Of a DNA stretch of 64,000 nucleotides, positions 34,209-43,228 are shown piece by piece. A program made the position numbers and the translations under genes. The stretch's first letter is position 1, and the number at the start of each line of letters is the position of its first letter. The notes under the pieces were generated by a model, which worked only from the letters and a program-made list of their open reading frames with translations, was not told the DNA's origin and made no database searches. The stretch is from Pyxidicoccus xibeiensis (lineage in GTDB: Bacteria > Myxococcota > Myxococcia > Myxococcales > Myxococcaceae), in NCBI RefSeq assembly GCF_024198175.1, contig NZ_JAJVKV010000011.1:248001-312000 (forward strand), written 5' to 3'.

Positions 34209-34943
34209 TCAGTTGAGGAACTGGTCCCGGTCCGGCCGGGCCTGGTTCTTGGGCACCACGTGCAGGTGCTTGGAGCGGTCCTTGAGCTGCCGCTGCAGGC
34301 GCCAGTGCTGGAGGTGCAGCCACAGCCGGCGCGGGCTGGCGCCGCGCACGTAGGCGAACACCAGGCCCAGCGCGAGCAGGTCCGGCACCTGCGTCTGCCA
34401 CCCGCCGACGATGGCCATCAGCACCACGAAGCCCGCGCCCACTCCGGCCAGCGCGTTGCCCGACAGGGGGATGCCCCAGAAGTTCGTCTCACCCCGGCCG
34501 ATGCTCAGCCCGTACGCCACCCACAGCACCGTGGTCATCACGTTGCCGCCGACGTACGCCTGAATCGTCGCCCCGGGCACCAGCAGCGCCAGCAGCGAGG
34601 TGATGAAACCGGACAGCACGGTGATGCCCACCGCCACCAGCAGCAGGCGCTTGCCACCCCAGATTGACTCCAGGTAGCCGCCGATGGACCAGGTGATGAT
34701 GGCGCCGAAGATGATGCCGAACGGGCTCGCCTCGATGAAGGCGTAGGTGAACGGCTGCCACAGCAGCAGGCGCGTGAAGACGAGGTCCGGCAGCAGCAGC
34801 AGCAGCGAGCCCTGCGCTCCCTTCGTGAGGTGGTACAGCACGGAGCCGGCCACCAGCGCCACCGCCAGCTTGGACGCCATCGTCTCCAGGCCGGGCAGCC
34901 CGCCGCCACCACCCCTGCCGCCGAAGCTGCGCATCGGTCGCAT
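34209..34943 (-). CDS. Rhomboid-like membrane protein lacking catalytic residues
   Basis: 244 residues, six or so membrane helices after a Gly-rich start. The segment WQPFTYAFIEASPFGIIFGAIITWSIG matches helix 1-2 of rhomboid proteases, with GGYLESIWGGKRLLL after it. However, where active rhomboids have GxSG there is GGNVMTTVLW, the upstream His/Asn site reads FGIIFGA, and no helix carries the partner His. It is therefore a rhomboid-fold protein that cannot use the usual Ser-His dyad. A charged cytoplasmic tail follows. Its role may be binding or guiding membrane clients as in iRhoms or derlins, but this is inference. Convergent with the activator gene. Confidence 0.7.
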   Translation of the reverse strand: MRPMRSFGGRGGGGGLPGLETMASKLAVALVAGSVLYHLTKGAQGSLLLLLPDLVFTRLLLWQPFTYAFIEASPFGIIFGAIITWSIGGYLESIWGGKRLLLVAVGITVLSGFITSLLALLVPGATIQAYVGGNVMTTVLWVAYGLSIGRGETNFWGIPLSGNALAGVGAGFVVLMAIVGGWQTQVPDLLALGLVFAYVRGASPRRLWLHLQHWRLQRQLKDRSKHLHVVPKNQARPDRDQFLN

Positions 34944-35095
34944 TCAGTACTCCTCCCAGTCGCCGCTCATAGAAAGAGCCGTCCAAAGGTGGTGGAACCC
35001 CGCCCGCTTCGCAACCCCAAACGACAAGAGCGCCCATCCCCGTCACCAGGGAGAGCGCCCTCGCACACCGACTCTTCTCACCGCTTCGCCGCTGC

Positions 35096-35293
35096 TCAGG
35101 CCTTCGGCTTGTAGAAGAGCGTGATGGTCAGACAGTGGAACTCCTTGTCGGAGGACTGCGTCACCACTCTGTCCACCACTTCGACGTTGGGGTTTTCCTT
35201 GAGCCACTTGGTGATGTTCTCGCCCATGTTCTCGCGATCACGCGCGAGAGTGGTGGAGAACACCTTGACTCCCGTGAAGCTGATAACGCCCAT
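35096..35293 (-). CDS. Small conserved hypothetical protein
   Basis: 65 residues: beta-alpha-beta pattern (VKVFSTTLARDRENMGENITKWLKEN, then VVDRVVTQSSDKEFHCLTITLFYK). A GAGGG ribosome site precedes the ATG. I have the impression of similar short proteins in other myxobacteria but no named family. The fold resembles a small ferredoxin-like half; no metal-binding motif. Isolated: 152 bases downstream and 199 upstream carry no gene, and a terminator for the thiolase transcript lies in the upstream gap. Confidence 0.6.
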   Translation of the reverse strand: MGVISFTGVKVFSTTLARDRENMGENITKWLKENPNVEVVDRVVTQSSDKEFHCLTITLFYKPKA

Positions 35294-35352
35294 TCCGACC
35301 CTCGTCTAAACCAGAGATTCCAGACGTTTACCCCGAGACGATTCCACCTTCA

Positions 35353-35378
35353 AGAAACGGGGCCGACATTCCGGCCCC
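35353..35378 (-). terminator. Intrinsic terminator after the thiolase operon
   Basis: Read on the minus strand, GGGGCCG and CGGCCCC (35359-35378) form a 7-bp stem with a 6-base loop followed by GTTTCTTG, one of the few hairpins here with a T-rich tail. It lies 115 bases past the small zinc-binding protein. Confidence 0.7.
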
Positions 35379-35492
35379 ACCAGCCCTGCCCCGGGTGGGC
35401 CCCCGGGCACACGGGGCGTGGAGTTCATCGTCGGACAGAAGCCCGACTTCCGCGAAGGTGGGAGGCGGGGCGCCCTGCTTCAGCGCCCTGCG

Positions 35493-35732
35493 TCAGCGGC
35501 CGGCGGCCTTGCGCGACAGGCAGGCGACCTCGTCCTTGCAGGCAGGGCCGATGCCCTCGGGGTGGGCGGTGAGCGGCGTCTTGTCACTCTCCTCCACGCC
35601 ACACACCACGCACTTGCGCTTGCGGTTGCGGCGCTCCGCGCGGCGCTGCTCGGCGATGGCCTTGGCCCGCTCACGGGCCGTCTTCGCGTCCACCTCGTTG
35701 CTCATCTCGCGTCCCGTGTCCTGTGCGGCCAT
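35493..35732 (-). CDS. Small basic protein with four-cysteine motif
   Basis: 79 residues from the ATG that shares its A with the thiolase TGA stop (translational coupling); an internal ATG at 35705 is also possible. The N-terminal half is a basic helix (TARERAKAIAEQRRAERRNRKRK); the rest has C-x2-C (CVVCG) and C-x5-C (ACKDEVAC), a likely zinc site. The combination suggests a nucleic-acid-binding or regulatory protein. No family is recognised, and why it is coupled to a thiolase is not evident. Confidence 0.6.
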   Translation of the reverse strand: MAAQDTGREMSNEVDAKTARERAKAIAEQRRAERRNRKRKCVVCGVEESDKTPLTAHPEGIGPACKDEVACLSRKAAGR

Positions 35733-36928
35733 CAGAGTGCCTCGACCAGCACCGCGATGCCCTGGCCGCCGCCGATGCAGGCAGACCCGATACCATAGCG
35801 AGCGCCGCGACGCTTCAGCTCGTACACCAGCGTGGTGGTGATGCGAGCCCCCGAGGCCCCCAGCGGGTGGCCCACGGCGATGGCGCCGCCGTTGACGTTG
35901 GTCCTGTCACGCGGCAGGCCCAGCTCCTTCTCCACCGCGAGGTACTGCGGCGCGAAGGCCTCGTTGACCTCGAACAGGTCCACGTCCGACAGCTGGCACT
36001 GCGCGCGCTCCAGCAGCCGGCGGATGGCCGGCGCCGGGCCGATGCCCATGACTTTCGGGTCACACCCGGACACGCCCCAGTTCACCAGCCGGGCCATGGG
36101 CTTCAGGCCGTGCTTCTCCACGAAGCTGCGCGTGGCCATCACCATGGAGCCCGCGCCGTCGCAGATGCCGCTGGCCGCGCCCGCGTGCACCACGCCGTCC
36201 TTCTTGAAGACCTTGGGCAGCTTTCGCAGCCCCTCCACCGTGGTGTCCGGACGGTTGTGCTCGTCGCGCGAGACGACGGTGTCGCCCTTCTTCCCCTTGA
36301 GGGTGACGGGGACGATTTCGTCGTTGAGCCGGCCCGCCTCCTGCGCGGCGGCGAAGCGCTTCTGCGTGAGGACCGCGTACTCGTCCACCTGGTCCTGGGT
36401 GAGCGAGTAGTCCACCGCGAGCTGCTCGGCGGTGAGCGCCATGGCCTGGCCGGTGTAGCTGTCGGTGAGGGCCGTCCAGAGCATGTCCTCCAGCCCTCCC
36501 TTGCCCAGCGGGAGGCCCCAGCGGGCGCCGCGGATGACGTGGGGCGCCTGGCTCATGGACTCCGTGCCGCCGGCCAGCACGCAGGCCGCCTGGTCGGTGA
36601 GCATCATCTCGGCCGCGGTGACGAACGCCTGGAAGCCGGAGCCGCACAGCCGGTTGACGCCCAGCGCGGGCACGGGCACGGGCACCCCGGTGCGCAAGCC
36701 CACGTGACGCGGCAGGTAGATGGCGTCCGAGCTGGTCTGCACGACGTTGCCGTACACCACGTGCTGGACCTGCTCCGGGGACACCTTCGCCTGGGCGAGG
36801 GCCGCCCGGGCCGACTCCACGGCGAGGTCGGTGGCGCTGAGGTCCTTCAGGGCTCCCCCGTAGGTACCGAACGGGGTGCGCTTGCCGGACAGGAAGTAGA
36901 TCTCCTCGGTCTTGGACACGCTCTTCAT
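35732..36928 (-). CDS. Acetyl-CoA acyltransferase (thiolase)
   Basis: 398 residues, standard thiolase length. Nucleophilic Cys is in VNRLCGSGFQA (about residue 94), NEAFAPQ and GHPLGASGAR carry the two His/Asn positions, and CIGGGQG the second Cys near the end. It reversibly condenses or cleaves acyl-CoA and acetyl-CoA: either biosynthetic (acetoacetyl-CoA) or the last step of beta-oxidation. The large set of KG-rich loop residues fits the PhbA/ThlA type. Coupled to the small Cys-rich gene; the promoter should lie in 36929-37003. No HMG-CoA or hydroxybutyrate gene is adjacent. Confidence 0.88.
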   Translation of the reverse strand: MKSVSKTEEIYFLSGKRTPFGTYGGALKDLSATDLAVESARAALAQAKVSPEQVQHVVYGNVVQTSSDAIYLPRHVGLRTGVPVPVPALGVNRLCGSGFQAFVTAAEMMLTDQAACVLAGGTESMSQAPHVIRGARWGLPLGKGGLEDMLWTALTDSYTGQAMALTAEQLAVDYSLTQDQVDEYAVLTQKRFAAAQEAGRLNDEIVPVTLKGKKGDTVVSRDEHNRPDTTVEGLRKLPKVFKKDGVVHAGAASGICDGAGSMVMATRSFVEKHGLKPMARLVNWGVSGCDPKVMGIGPAPAIRRLLERAQCQLSDVDLFEVNEAFAPQYLAVEKELGLPRDRTNVNGGAIAVGHPLGASGARITTTLVYELKRRGARYGIGSACIGGGQGIAVLVEAL

Positions 36929-37003
36929 GGTGGTCGTCTACCTACTCTCATGGGGCGCGCGGTGCACGCGCGCCGTGACGTCGTGAGGTGTGGGGCGGGG
37001 TCG

Positions 37004-37654
37004 TCAGGAGAGCCGCCGTCCCAGGAAGGCGCTGGCGACGATGGCAAGGGCCATGACGGTCCACAACAAGCCTTGCAGGTTCTGCCGCCGAATCTCCTTG
37101 CGGCCGAGCCCCTGGTACCAGGAACGCCCGGCTTCCACGCGTCCTTCCCACGTGAAGCCCGTCGGGGCGGGGGTGAGCCCCTCCATCCGCCGCAGGTGGG
37201 CGCGCAGCAGGCGCTCGGGCGAAGCGTCCTCCAGTGAACCCGAGCGGTAGACGCCCGGCACCTCCAGGGCGGGGCGGCGGTAGCCGGCGGTGATGACGAA
37301 GCCCTCGGGCGCCAGCGGCGTGAGGAAGTAGAGACGGGGCGTGCCGTCCTGGCCCCGGTGGAGCGTGGCGAAGACGCGCTCGCCGGGGTGGCCCCAGTCA
37401 TAGGAGCGCGTGGCGCGCTGGAGGCGGGGCTTCTCCTCGTGGCTGCCCAGCGGCACGAAGCCGAGCGCCTGCAGCTGCGTGGCCAGCGGGCCGAGCTCCA
37501 GCGGGAGGTCCATCTGGTCCGCGGGGGCCTCGGGCTCCACGCGCACGCTGCCGGGGAAGAGGTAGAGGATGGCGCGCCAGAGGTTGAGCGCCAGCAGGAC
37601 GCAGGCGAGCACCAGGCCGGCGACGGCGATGCCCAGCTCGACGAGGATGTTCAT
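37004..37654 (-). CDS. Hypothetical protein with N- and C-terminal membrane helices
   Basis: 216 residues from the ATG at 37654, chosen because the protein then begins with a membrane helix (ILVELGIAVAGLVLACVLLALNLW); a GTG 20 codons upstream would add a Pro/Arg-rich segment without a signal. Between the helices is a 150-residue soluble domain (LHRGQDGTPRLYFLTPLAPEGFVITAGYRRPALEVPG), then a second helix at the end (LLWTVMALAIVASAFLG). The domain should face the same side as in other bitopic hairpin proteins. No family recognised. Located between the thiolase and isomerase genes, all on the minus strand, with gaps of 75 and 93 bases. Confidence 0.6.
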   Translation of the reverse strand: MNILVELGIAVAGLVLACVLLALNLWRAILYLFPGSVRVEPEAPADQMDLPLELGPLATQLQALGFVPLGSHEEKPRLQRATRSYDWGHPGERVFATLHRGQDGTPRLYFLTPLAPEGFVITAGYRRPALEVPGVYRSGSLEDASPERLLRAHLRRMEGLTPAPTGFTWEGRVEAGRSWYQGLGRKEIRRQNLQGLLWTVMALAIVASAFLGRRLS

Positions 37655-37747
37655 GCGCAAGGAGGGACCTCGAGGACGTGGCGGCCGAGGCGCCGGAGGG
37701 CGGGGACCGGGCACCCTACCGGAAAGCGGAGGCCCGGTGCGCCCGCT

Positions 37748-38404
37748 TCAGCGCCGGGACGCCGTCGAGGGCAGGTCGCGCCAGCGCTCGAGGTCCACCT
37801 GGGACACGGGGTCCTCGCCCCGCAGGAACTGCTCCAGGTGCTCCAGCGAGTCCACGCCGAAGAACACCTCCCCGTCCGCGAGGATGGTGGGGACGCCGAA
37901 GGCCCCGGCGGCGAGCGCCTCCTCGGTGTTGCGGCGCACGCGCTCCTTCACCTCGGGCGTCCCGGCGGCGGCCAGCAGCGCCGGGGCGTCGAGCCCGGCG
38001 GCCTGGAGGGCGGCGCCCACGGCCTCGGGCGTCTCCGCGCCCTTCCCTCCCCCCCAGACGGAAGCATAGAGGGCGGACACCAGCCGGCCCCGGGCCTCCA
38101 GGTCCTCCACGGCCGCCGTCACCCGGAGCGCGAGCAGCGGGTTGAACGGGTGCGAGGGCGGCGGCACGAGCGGCACGCCGAACCCATGGGCGATGCGGTA
38201 CGTGTGCTTGAAGACGTAGACGCGCTTGGGCGGAATCTCCGCCGGCCCCACGCTGCCGAGCGCGTTGAGCAGGCCCGCCAGCAGCACGGGCACGGGCTCC
38301 ACGACGCGGCCATGGCGCGCGGCGAGGGCGGGCATGCGCGTCCAGGCGAGGTAGGCGTAGGGCGACAGGTAGTCCAGGCAGAAGCGGAGGGGAGCTCGGG
38401 CCAT
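37748..38404 (-). CDS. DsbA-fold 2-hydroxychromene-2-carboxylate isomerase-like protein
   Basis: 218 residues in the DsbA/thioredoxin superfamily. The start FCLDYLSPYAYLAWTRMPAL has the Ser-Pro-Tyr in place of the CxxC active site, as in NahD-type isomerases and kappa-class glutathione transferases, and the C-terminal half holds GAFGVPTILADGEVFFGVDSLE, the cis-Pro segment. It should use glutathione or a similar thiol for isomerisation or dehalogenation of aromatic compounds. No naphthalene pathway genes are nearby, so the substrate is open. It lies 49 bases after the giant kinase on the same strand. Confidence 0.82.
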   Translation of the reverse strand: MARAPLRFCLDYLSPYAYLAWTRMPALAARHGRVVEPVPVLLAGLLNALGSVGPAEIPPKRVYVFKHTYRIAHGFGVPLVPPPSHPFNPLLALRVTAAVEDLEARGRLVSALYASVWGGGKGAETPEAVGAALQAAGLDAPALLAAAGTPEVKERVRRNTEEALAAGAFGVPTILADGEVFFGVDSLEHLEQFLRGEDPVSQVDLERWRDLPSTASRR

Positions 38405-38453
38405 GCGGGAACTCTAGCCCCGTCCGGCATCTGCCTCACGGCATCCGGTGCGC

Positions 38454-41400
38454 TCAGGCGCTCTGCCGGACACCCGCGCGCCGCTGGAGCGCCCCGCGAA
38501 GGGAGCTGGCCATCGCCAGCAGGTTGGTGGCCCGCGCCTCGGTGAAGAGCGCCTCCGCCGCCTCCAGCTCCGCCACGGCGGCCTCCGTCCCGTTCGCACG
38601 CTCCGCGAGCGACAGCCGCACCAACCCCATCTGCAGCACGTTGCCCGTCAGCTCGCCCAGCGCCAGCGCGCGCCGCAGGTGCGCGCCGCCCTCGTCCCCG
38701 GGCAGCAGCGCCGCCACCGCGCGGCGGGCGAGGATTTCGTCCCACGGGTTGGCGAGCATCGGATCCAACGCCCGTGTCAGCGCCGCCTCCGCGGCCTCCG
38801 CCGCCGCCAGCGTGTTCCCCTGCTCCCGCTCGAAGCGGGACTGGTACACGCGCAGCAGCGTCTCCATGCGCAGGCCGTTCTCCCGCGCCGCGACCAGCGC
38901 CTTGGGCAGGGACTGGCGCGCCGCCGCCGCGTCCTCGAAGAGCACGTCCCGGCACGCCTGGTACACCTGCACGTGGGCCTGCAGCCACCGGTCTCCGGGC
39001 AGCACCCCCACCAGCGTCTCCCCGCGCGTCACCACCGCCGCCACGTGCTCGTGCTCGCCGCGCTCCAGGTAGTAGGGCGGCGTGAAGAGGGCCAGGTTGC
39101 GCTCCATCAGCCGGGGGTTGCCCAGCCGCCGCACCAGGTCCGTCTTCTCCGTGAAGGCCGGGACGAAGGCCGCGCCGTCCCCGGTGAAGGCCGCGCGCGA
39201 CACCACCGAGAACAGATGGAAGGCGCGCACGTCGGTGAACCCGTGCGCCTCCGCCACCGCGTACCCGTCGCGCGTGGCCTGCGCGTCCAGTGGCTCGCCG
39301 CGCAGCGCCAGGTTCATGTTCATCATGTAGCCGCCCATCCCCAGCGCCCACGCCAGGCGCCGCGGCAGCCGGCCCATCACCTCGCGCAGCCCGCGCAGCC
39401 GCTCCAGCTGCTCGAACTGCGACTCCAGCACGCCCGCGAAGCGGCCCGTGTACGCGCACAGCACCGCCGGGGCCAGCAGCGTCGCGGCGCGGTACGGCGA
39501 CACCTCGGGCTGCTCGGTTTCCACGCGCGCCAGCAGCGCCGTCAGGTCCGCCGTGCGGCCGACGATGGCCAGCGCCATGCCCTGGAGGATCTGCAGCTCC
39601 GCCTTCTTCCAGAAGACATCCTGGGGCGAGGCATACGCGTCCGCCTCCCGCTCCCGGAACAGCTCCCGCAGCCGCGCGGGACGCTCGGCCTCCGGCGCCG
39701 CGCACGCGGCCTCCAGGGCCGCCGCCGCCTGCCGCCGCCCCTCCTCCAGGTCCACCGTGGCCGCCCAGTGCGCGAAGAGCTTCTCCACGAACTTCAGCGA
39801 AATCGGCGGGTCGCTCGAGTAGCCCACCTCCACCATCGTCACCCAGATGCGCAAGAGCAGCCTGTCACGCCCGGGGAAGTCCGGCGCGGCCTCCAGCAGC
39901 GCCGCCGCCTCCTTCAGGAGCAGCGTCGCCTCCAGCAGCGCCTGCGCTTCGATGGCCGCCCGGCCCGCGTCCAGCAGCGGACCGATGGCCAGCTCCGGCT
40001 CCGACGAGCGCAGGTAGTGCCAGCCCACCGTGCGCGACAGGTCCGAGCGCTGCGAGTGCAGCGTCTGGAGCGCCAGCGCCACCTGGCCATGCGCCACCCG
40101 CCGCACGTCCTCGGGCGTGGTGTCGTAGACGGCCTGGTGCACGGTGTCGTGCGTGAAGATGTAGCGGCCCTCCACCTCCTGGAGGAACTGCCGCTCGACG
40201 ATGCCGTCCAGCACCGCGAACAGCTCCACCTCGGGCAGCTCCGCGAGCGCGCGCACCATCGGCAGCTCCAGGCTGCGGCCCGCGGGCGCCAGCTTGCGCA
40301 AGAGCGCCACCTGCTCCGGCGGCGCGGTGCCCAGGCGCGCCAGCACCGCGTCCTGGATGCTGGCGGGCAGGGGCCGGGTGTCCAGCCCCTCCGCCGCCGT
40401 CCACCGGCCGCCCACGCGCGCCAGCGCGTTCTCCTCCACCAGCGCGCGCAGGCACTCGGTGGCGAAGAAGGCGTTGCCGCCCGTGGTGGCGTGCAGCCGC
40501 GTCACGAAGCCCTCGGGCACCGACAGGCCGGGCAGCGCCAGCTCCACCAGCGTGCGCACGTGCTCGGCGGCCAGCGGCTCCAGGTCCATGCGCGTGGTGA
40601 GCTTCTCGTCCACCGTCTGGAAGGCCAGGCTCAGCCGGCTCAGCTCGCCGGAGCGGAACGTGCCCACCACCATGCCGCGCGTGCCGTGCAGCGTGCGGAT
40701 GAGCACGTTGAGGACCTCCAGCGTGGCGCTGTCCGCCCACTGCAAGTCCTCGAAGCACAGCACCAGCGTCATCTGCCGTCCCAGCGCCTGCACCCACTCG
40801 GCCAGCGCGCCGAAGAAGGCCAGCTTCTCCTCGCCCACCGCCTGGGGCACCGCGACGGCGTCCGGCCCCAGCCCGGGCAAGAGCCGCCCCAGCTTCGGCG
40901 ACAGCCGCTCCAAGAGCTCCACCGGCGTGTGCGGCAGCAGGCAGCGCAGCGCCTGCGTGATCGGCGCCAGCGGCGCCTGGCCCTCGGCCCGGCACTGCCC
41001 GCGGCCGAAGGGCAGCTCCGCCAGCTTCGCCTGCAGCTCGAACTCCTGGAGCAGCCGCGTCTTGCCCACGCCCGCCGGCGCGCCGATGAGCACCGCGTGT
41101 GACTGGCCCCAGTCCGCCTCGGCCAGCGCGTTCATCAGCGCTTCCAGCTCCGCCCCGCGCCCCACCACCTCCGGCACGTGCAGGTAGCTGGCGCGCGCCG
41201 ACAGCGTCTCCTCCGGCAGCGGCTCACCGCTGGCGTGGCACAGCGCCTCCAGCAGCTCGCCGGCGTCCTGGAAGCGCTCGCGCGGGTCCTTGGCCAGCAG
41301 CGTGAGGATGAGCTCCTCCAGCCGCGGCTCCACGGGGCATATCGTGGACGGCCTCGGCGGCGGGCGCGTCAGGTGGTCCGCCAGCAGCGCCGCCGGGGTG

Positions 41401-42161
41401 TTGCGCTTGAAGGGCAGCCGGCCCGCGACGAGGTAGTAGGCCATCACCCCCAGCGAGTAGAGGTCCGCGCGCCCGTCGATGCTCGCGCCGCGCTGCCACT
41501 CCGGGGCCAGGTACTCCAGCGTGCCCTTGAGCCGCCCGGGGCTGGGCGTGCCCAGCTGGTGCATGACGCCGAAGTCCATCAGCTTCACCGCGCCGGAGCG
41601 GGTGATGCGCACGTTGCTGGCCTTGATGTCGCAGTGCACGTACAGCCGCGAGTGCAGGAAGGCCAGCACCTGCGCCATCTGGATGAGCACCCGGTACAGC
41701 GTCGGCGTGTCCAGCGGCGTGTCTCGCACCAGCGAGCTCAGGTCCTTGCCGTCCACCACCTCCATGGTGATGAAGCGGTTGCCGGCCTCCGTCATGCCCC
41801 AGTCGAAGACCTTCAGCGTGCCGGGGTGCTGCAGCTTCTTCATCGCGAAGAACTCGTGCCGGAACATCAGCACCAGCTCCTCCGTCTTCGCGACCGTCAG
41901 CCCCGCGGGGACCTGCATCTCCTTGAGCGCCACCTTGCGCTGCTCGTGCAGGTCCGCCGCCAGCCAGATGCGGCCCATGCCGCCCTCGCCCAGCAGCCCC
42001 TCCACCCGGTAGCGCCCCGTCACCACCATGCCCACATCCAGCGAGCGGCGCTCCCCGTCCCCCGCCACCGGCAGGGTGATGGGCGTACGCAGGCGGTCCC
42101 CCCATGAACTTGGAGGACGGCTGCGCTCGTCCAGGACGGCTGTCTTCTCCTCGTCGCTCAC
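38454..42161 (-). CDS. Giant Ser/Thr protein kinase with AAA ATPase and TPR-like regions
   Basis: 1235 residues, GTG start. Kinase domain (about 50-310): GEGGMG loop, VALK80, H176-C-D178-IKASN183, D197FG, APE; the Arg before the catalytic Asp is Cys, so this is a non-RD kinase. A PknK/AfsR-like ATPase follows (residues about 330-640) with GAPAGVGKT (K365) and CFEDLQWAD as Walker B. The remainder (about 700-1235) is helical, TPR-like repeats. Such proteins are common in myxobacteria and link a two-layer phosphorylation signal to transcription or development. No membrane helix. It is divergent from the trypsin-like gene across 287 bases that contain no other gene. Confidence 0.88.
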   Translation of the reverse strand: MSDEEKTAVLDERSRPPSSWGDRLRTPITLPVAGDGERRSLDVGMVVTGRYRVEGLLGEGGMGRIWLAADLHEQRKVALKEMQVPAGLTVAKTEELVLMFRHEFFAMKKLQHPGTLKVFDWGMTEAGNRFITMEVVDGKDLSSLVRDTPLDTPTLYRVLIQMAQVLAFLHSRLYVHCDIKASNVRITRSGAVKLMDFGVMHQLGTPSPGRLKGTLEYLAPEWQRGASIDGRADLYSLGVMAYYLVAGRLPFKRNTPAALLADHLTRPPPRPSTICPVEPRLEELILTLLAKDPRERFQDAGELLEALCHASGEPLPEETLSARASYLHVPEVVGRGAELEALMNALAEADWGQSHAVLIGAPAGVGKTRLLQEFELQAKLAELPFGRGQCRAEGQAPLAPITQALRCLLPHTPVELLERLSPKLGRLLPGLGPDAVAVPQAVGEEKLAFFGALAEWVQALGRQMTLVLCFEDLQWADSATLEVLNVLIRTLHGTRGMVVGTFRSGELSRLSLAFQTVDEKLTTRMDLEPLAAEHVRTLVELALPGLSVPEGFVTRLHATTGGNAFFATECLRALVEENALARVGGRWTAAEGLDTRPLPASIQDAVLARLGTAPPEQVALLRKLAPAGRSLELPMVRALAELPEVELFAVLDGIVERQFLQEVEGRYIFTHDTVHQAVYDTTPEDVRRVAHGQVALALQTLHSQRSDLSRTVGWHYLRSSEPELAIGPLLDAGRAAIEAQALLEATLLLKEAAALLEAAPDFPGRDRLLLRIWVTMVEVGYSSDPPISLKFVEKLFAHWAATVDLEEGRRQAAAALEAACAAPEAERPARLRELFREREADAYASPQDVFWKKAELQILQGMALAIVGRTADLTALLARVETEQPEVSPYRAATLLAPAVLCAYTGRFAGVLESQFEQLERLRGLREVMGRLPRRLAWALGMGGYMMNMNLALRGEPLDAQATRDGYAVAEAHGFTDVRAFHLFSVVSRAAFTGDGAAFVPAFTEKTDLVRRLGNPRLMERNLALFTPPYYLERGEHEHVAAVVTRGETLVGVLPGDRWLQAHVQVYQACRDVLFEDAAAARQSLPKALVAARENGLRMETLLRVYQSRFEREQGNTLAAAEAAEAALTRALDPMLANPWDEILARRAVAALLPGDEGGAHLRRALALGELTGNVLQMGLVRLSLAERANGTEAAVAELEAAEALFTEARATNLLAMASSLRGALQRRAGVRQSA

Positions 42162-42448
42162 GAAGGTGGGGTGGACCCGGCGGGTCAGCGGAATCCAGGG
42201 GTCAAAGGACTATCACGTTTCCATGGGACCGGCACATTCCATTGTCACTGAGGCACATGGCACGCGGAGGGCCCTGACACATGTAACAGCGGAACGGCGC
42301 TCCGTGTCGTGACGGCAAGCGTCAGCCGTTGCGAGCCCCGGCCGCGTGCCTGCCCGACGGCCCTGCCTGAGGGGCGCTGTGGGTGGGTGCACATCCTTCC
42401 TCGCGGGGACGCCAACCAAGGGGCTGTGCCCCGCGAGGGAGGCGGACG

Positions 42449-43132
42449 ATGCGAGCGGGCTCGAAGCGGTGGCGGAGGTGGGCGTCGGCCCTGGCGGGCC
42501 TGGCATTGGCGGCATGTGAGGGACGGCCTGCGGAGGCGCCTCGGGACGACGCCGCGCCCGCGGACGTGGAGGACGTGGAGGCGGCCACGGTGACGCTGGA
42601 CGCGGGCCACTGCGCGGGCGTGGTGGTGGAGGACGGCCGGCACGCGCTCACCGCCGCGCACTGTGTCCGTCCGGCCCAGAGGCGGGTGGAGGTGTCGTTC
42701 CTGGACGGACAGCGGCTGGCTGGCACCTACGTCGACGTGGACCGGGGGCGCGACGTGGCGGTCATCCGGTTGGATGAGCGGGCGCCGGTGCGGCCCCTGG
42801 ACGTGGCGGACGCCCTGCCCGCGCCCGGTGACGGGCTGGTGTTCGCCGGCCGGAACGACCGTCCGGGCGAGCCGCAGGAGGCGATGGTGGAGCGGCTGGG
42901 CCCGTGTCCCTCGCTGCCCGGAGTCCCCGCCGCGCTCTTCACCACCATGCGGGGCGAGCCGGGGGACTCGGGCGCGCCGCTGGTCGACTTGCAGATGCGG
43001 GTGGTGGGCCTGGTGCACGGCGGCGCGGCCTGCCGCATCGCCACGCCCACGAATGGCCTGGGCATGCGCGTGCAGGAGCTGTCCGGGCAGGGCCCTCGGA
43101 TGGCGCGAAAGGGACCCGCCCGGCCGCGCTAG
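42449..43132 (+). CDS. Trypsin-like serine protease lipoprotein
   Basis: 227 residues from the ATG at 42449 after GAGGGAGG. A basic start and lipoprotein signal end LAAC at C23. Chymotrypsin-fold triad: H71 in TAAHC, D102 in GRDVAVIRL and S174 in GEPGDSGAPL, with cysteines at 72 and near 200 (ACRIATP). A surface-attached peptidase is expected; short length indicates just the catalytic core. In the gap upstream no promoter of standard form stands out. Followed by a small hydrophilic gene at 43229. Confidence 0.85.
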   Translation: MRAGSKRWRRWASALAGLALAACEGRPAEAPRDDAAPADVEDVEAATVTLDAGHCAGVVVEDGRHALTAAHCVRPAQRRVEVSFLDGQRLAGTYVDVDRGRDVAVIRLDERAPVRPLDVADALPAPGDGLVFAGRNDRPGEPQEAMVERLGPCPSLPGVPAALFTTMRGEPGDSGAPLVDLQMRVVGLVHGGAACRIATPTNGLGMRVQELSGQGPRMARKGPARPR

Positions 43133-43228
43133 CCCACCGGCCGGACGGCCAGGCTGGCGTCGGTTGCCCGCTGCTCCGCTGCTTCCGAACTTGTGCCGTG
43201 CGGCGTGAGCACACACGGAGGCGACACC

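Noticed and set aside
42162-42448. Small gene in the 287-base gap between the giant kinase and the protease
   Set aside because: Short frames there lack ribosome sites and plausible codon use; it looks like a divergent regulatory region, although no clear promoter was identified.
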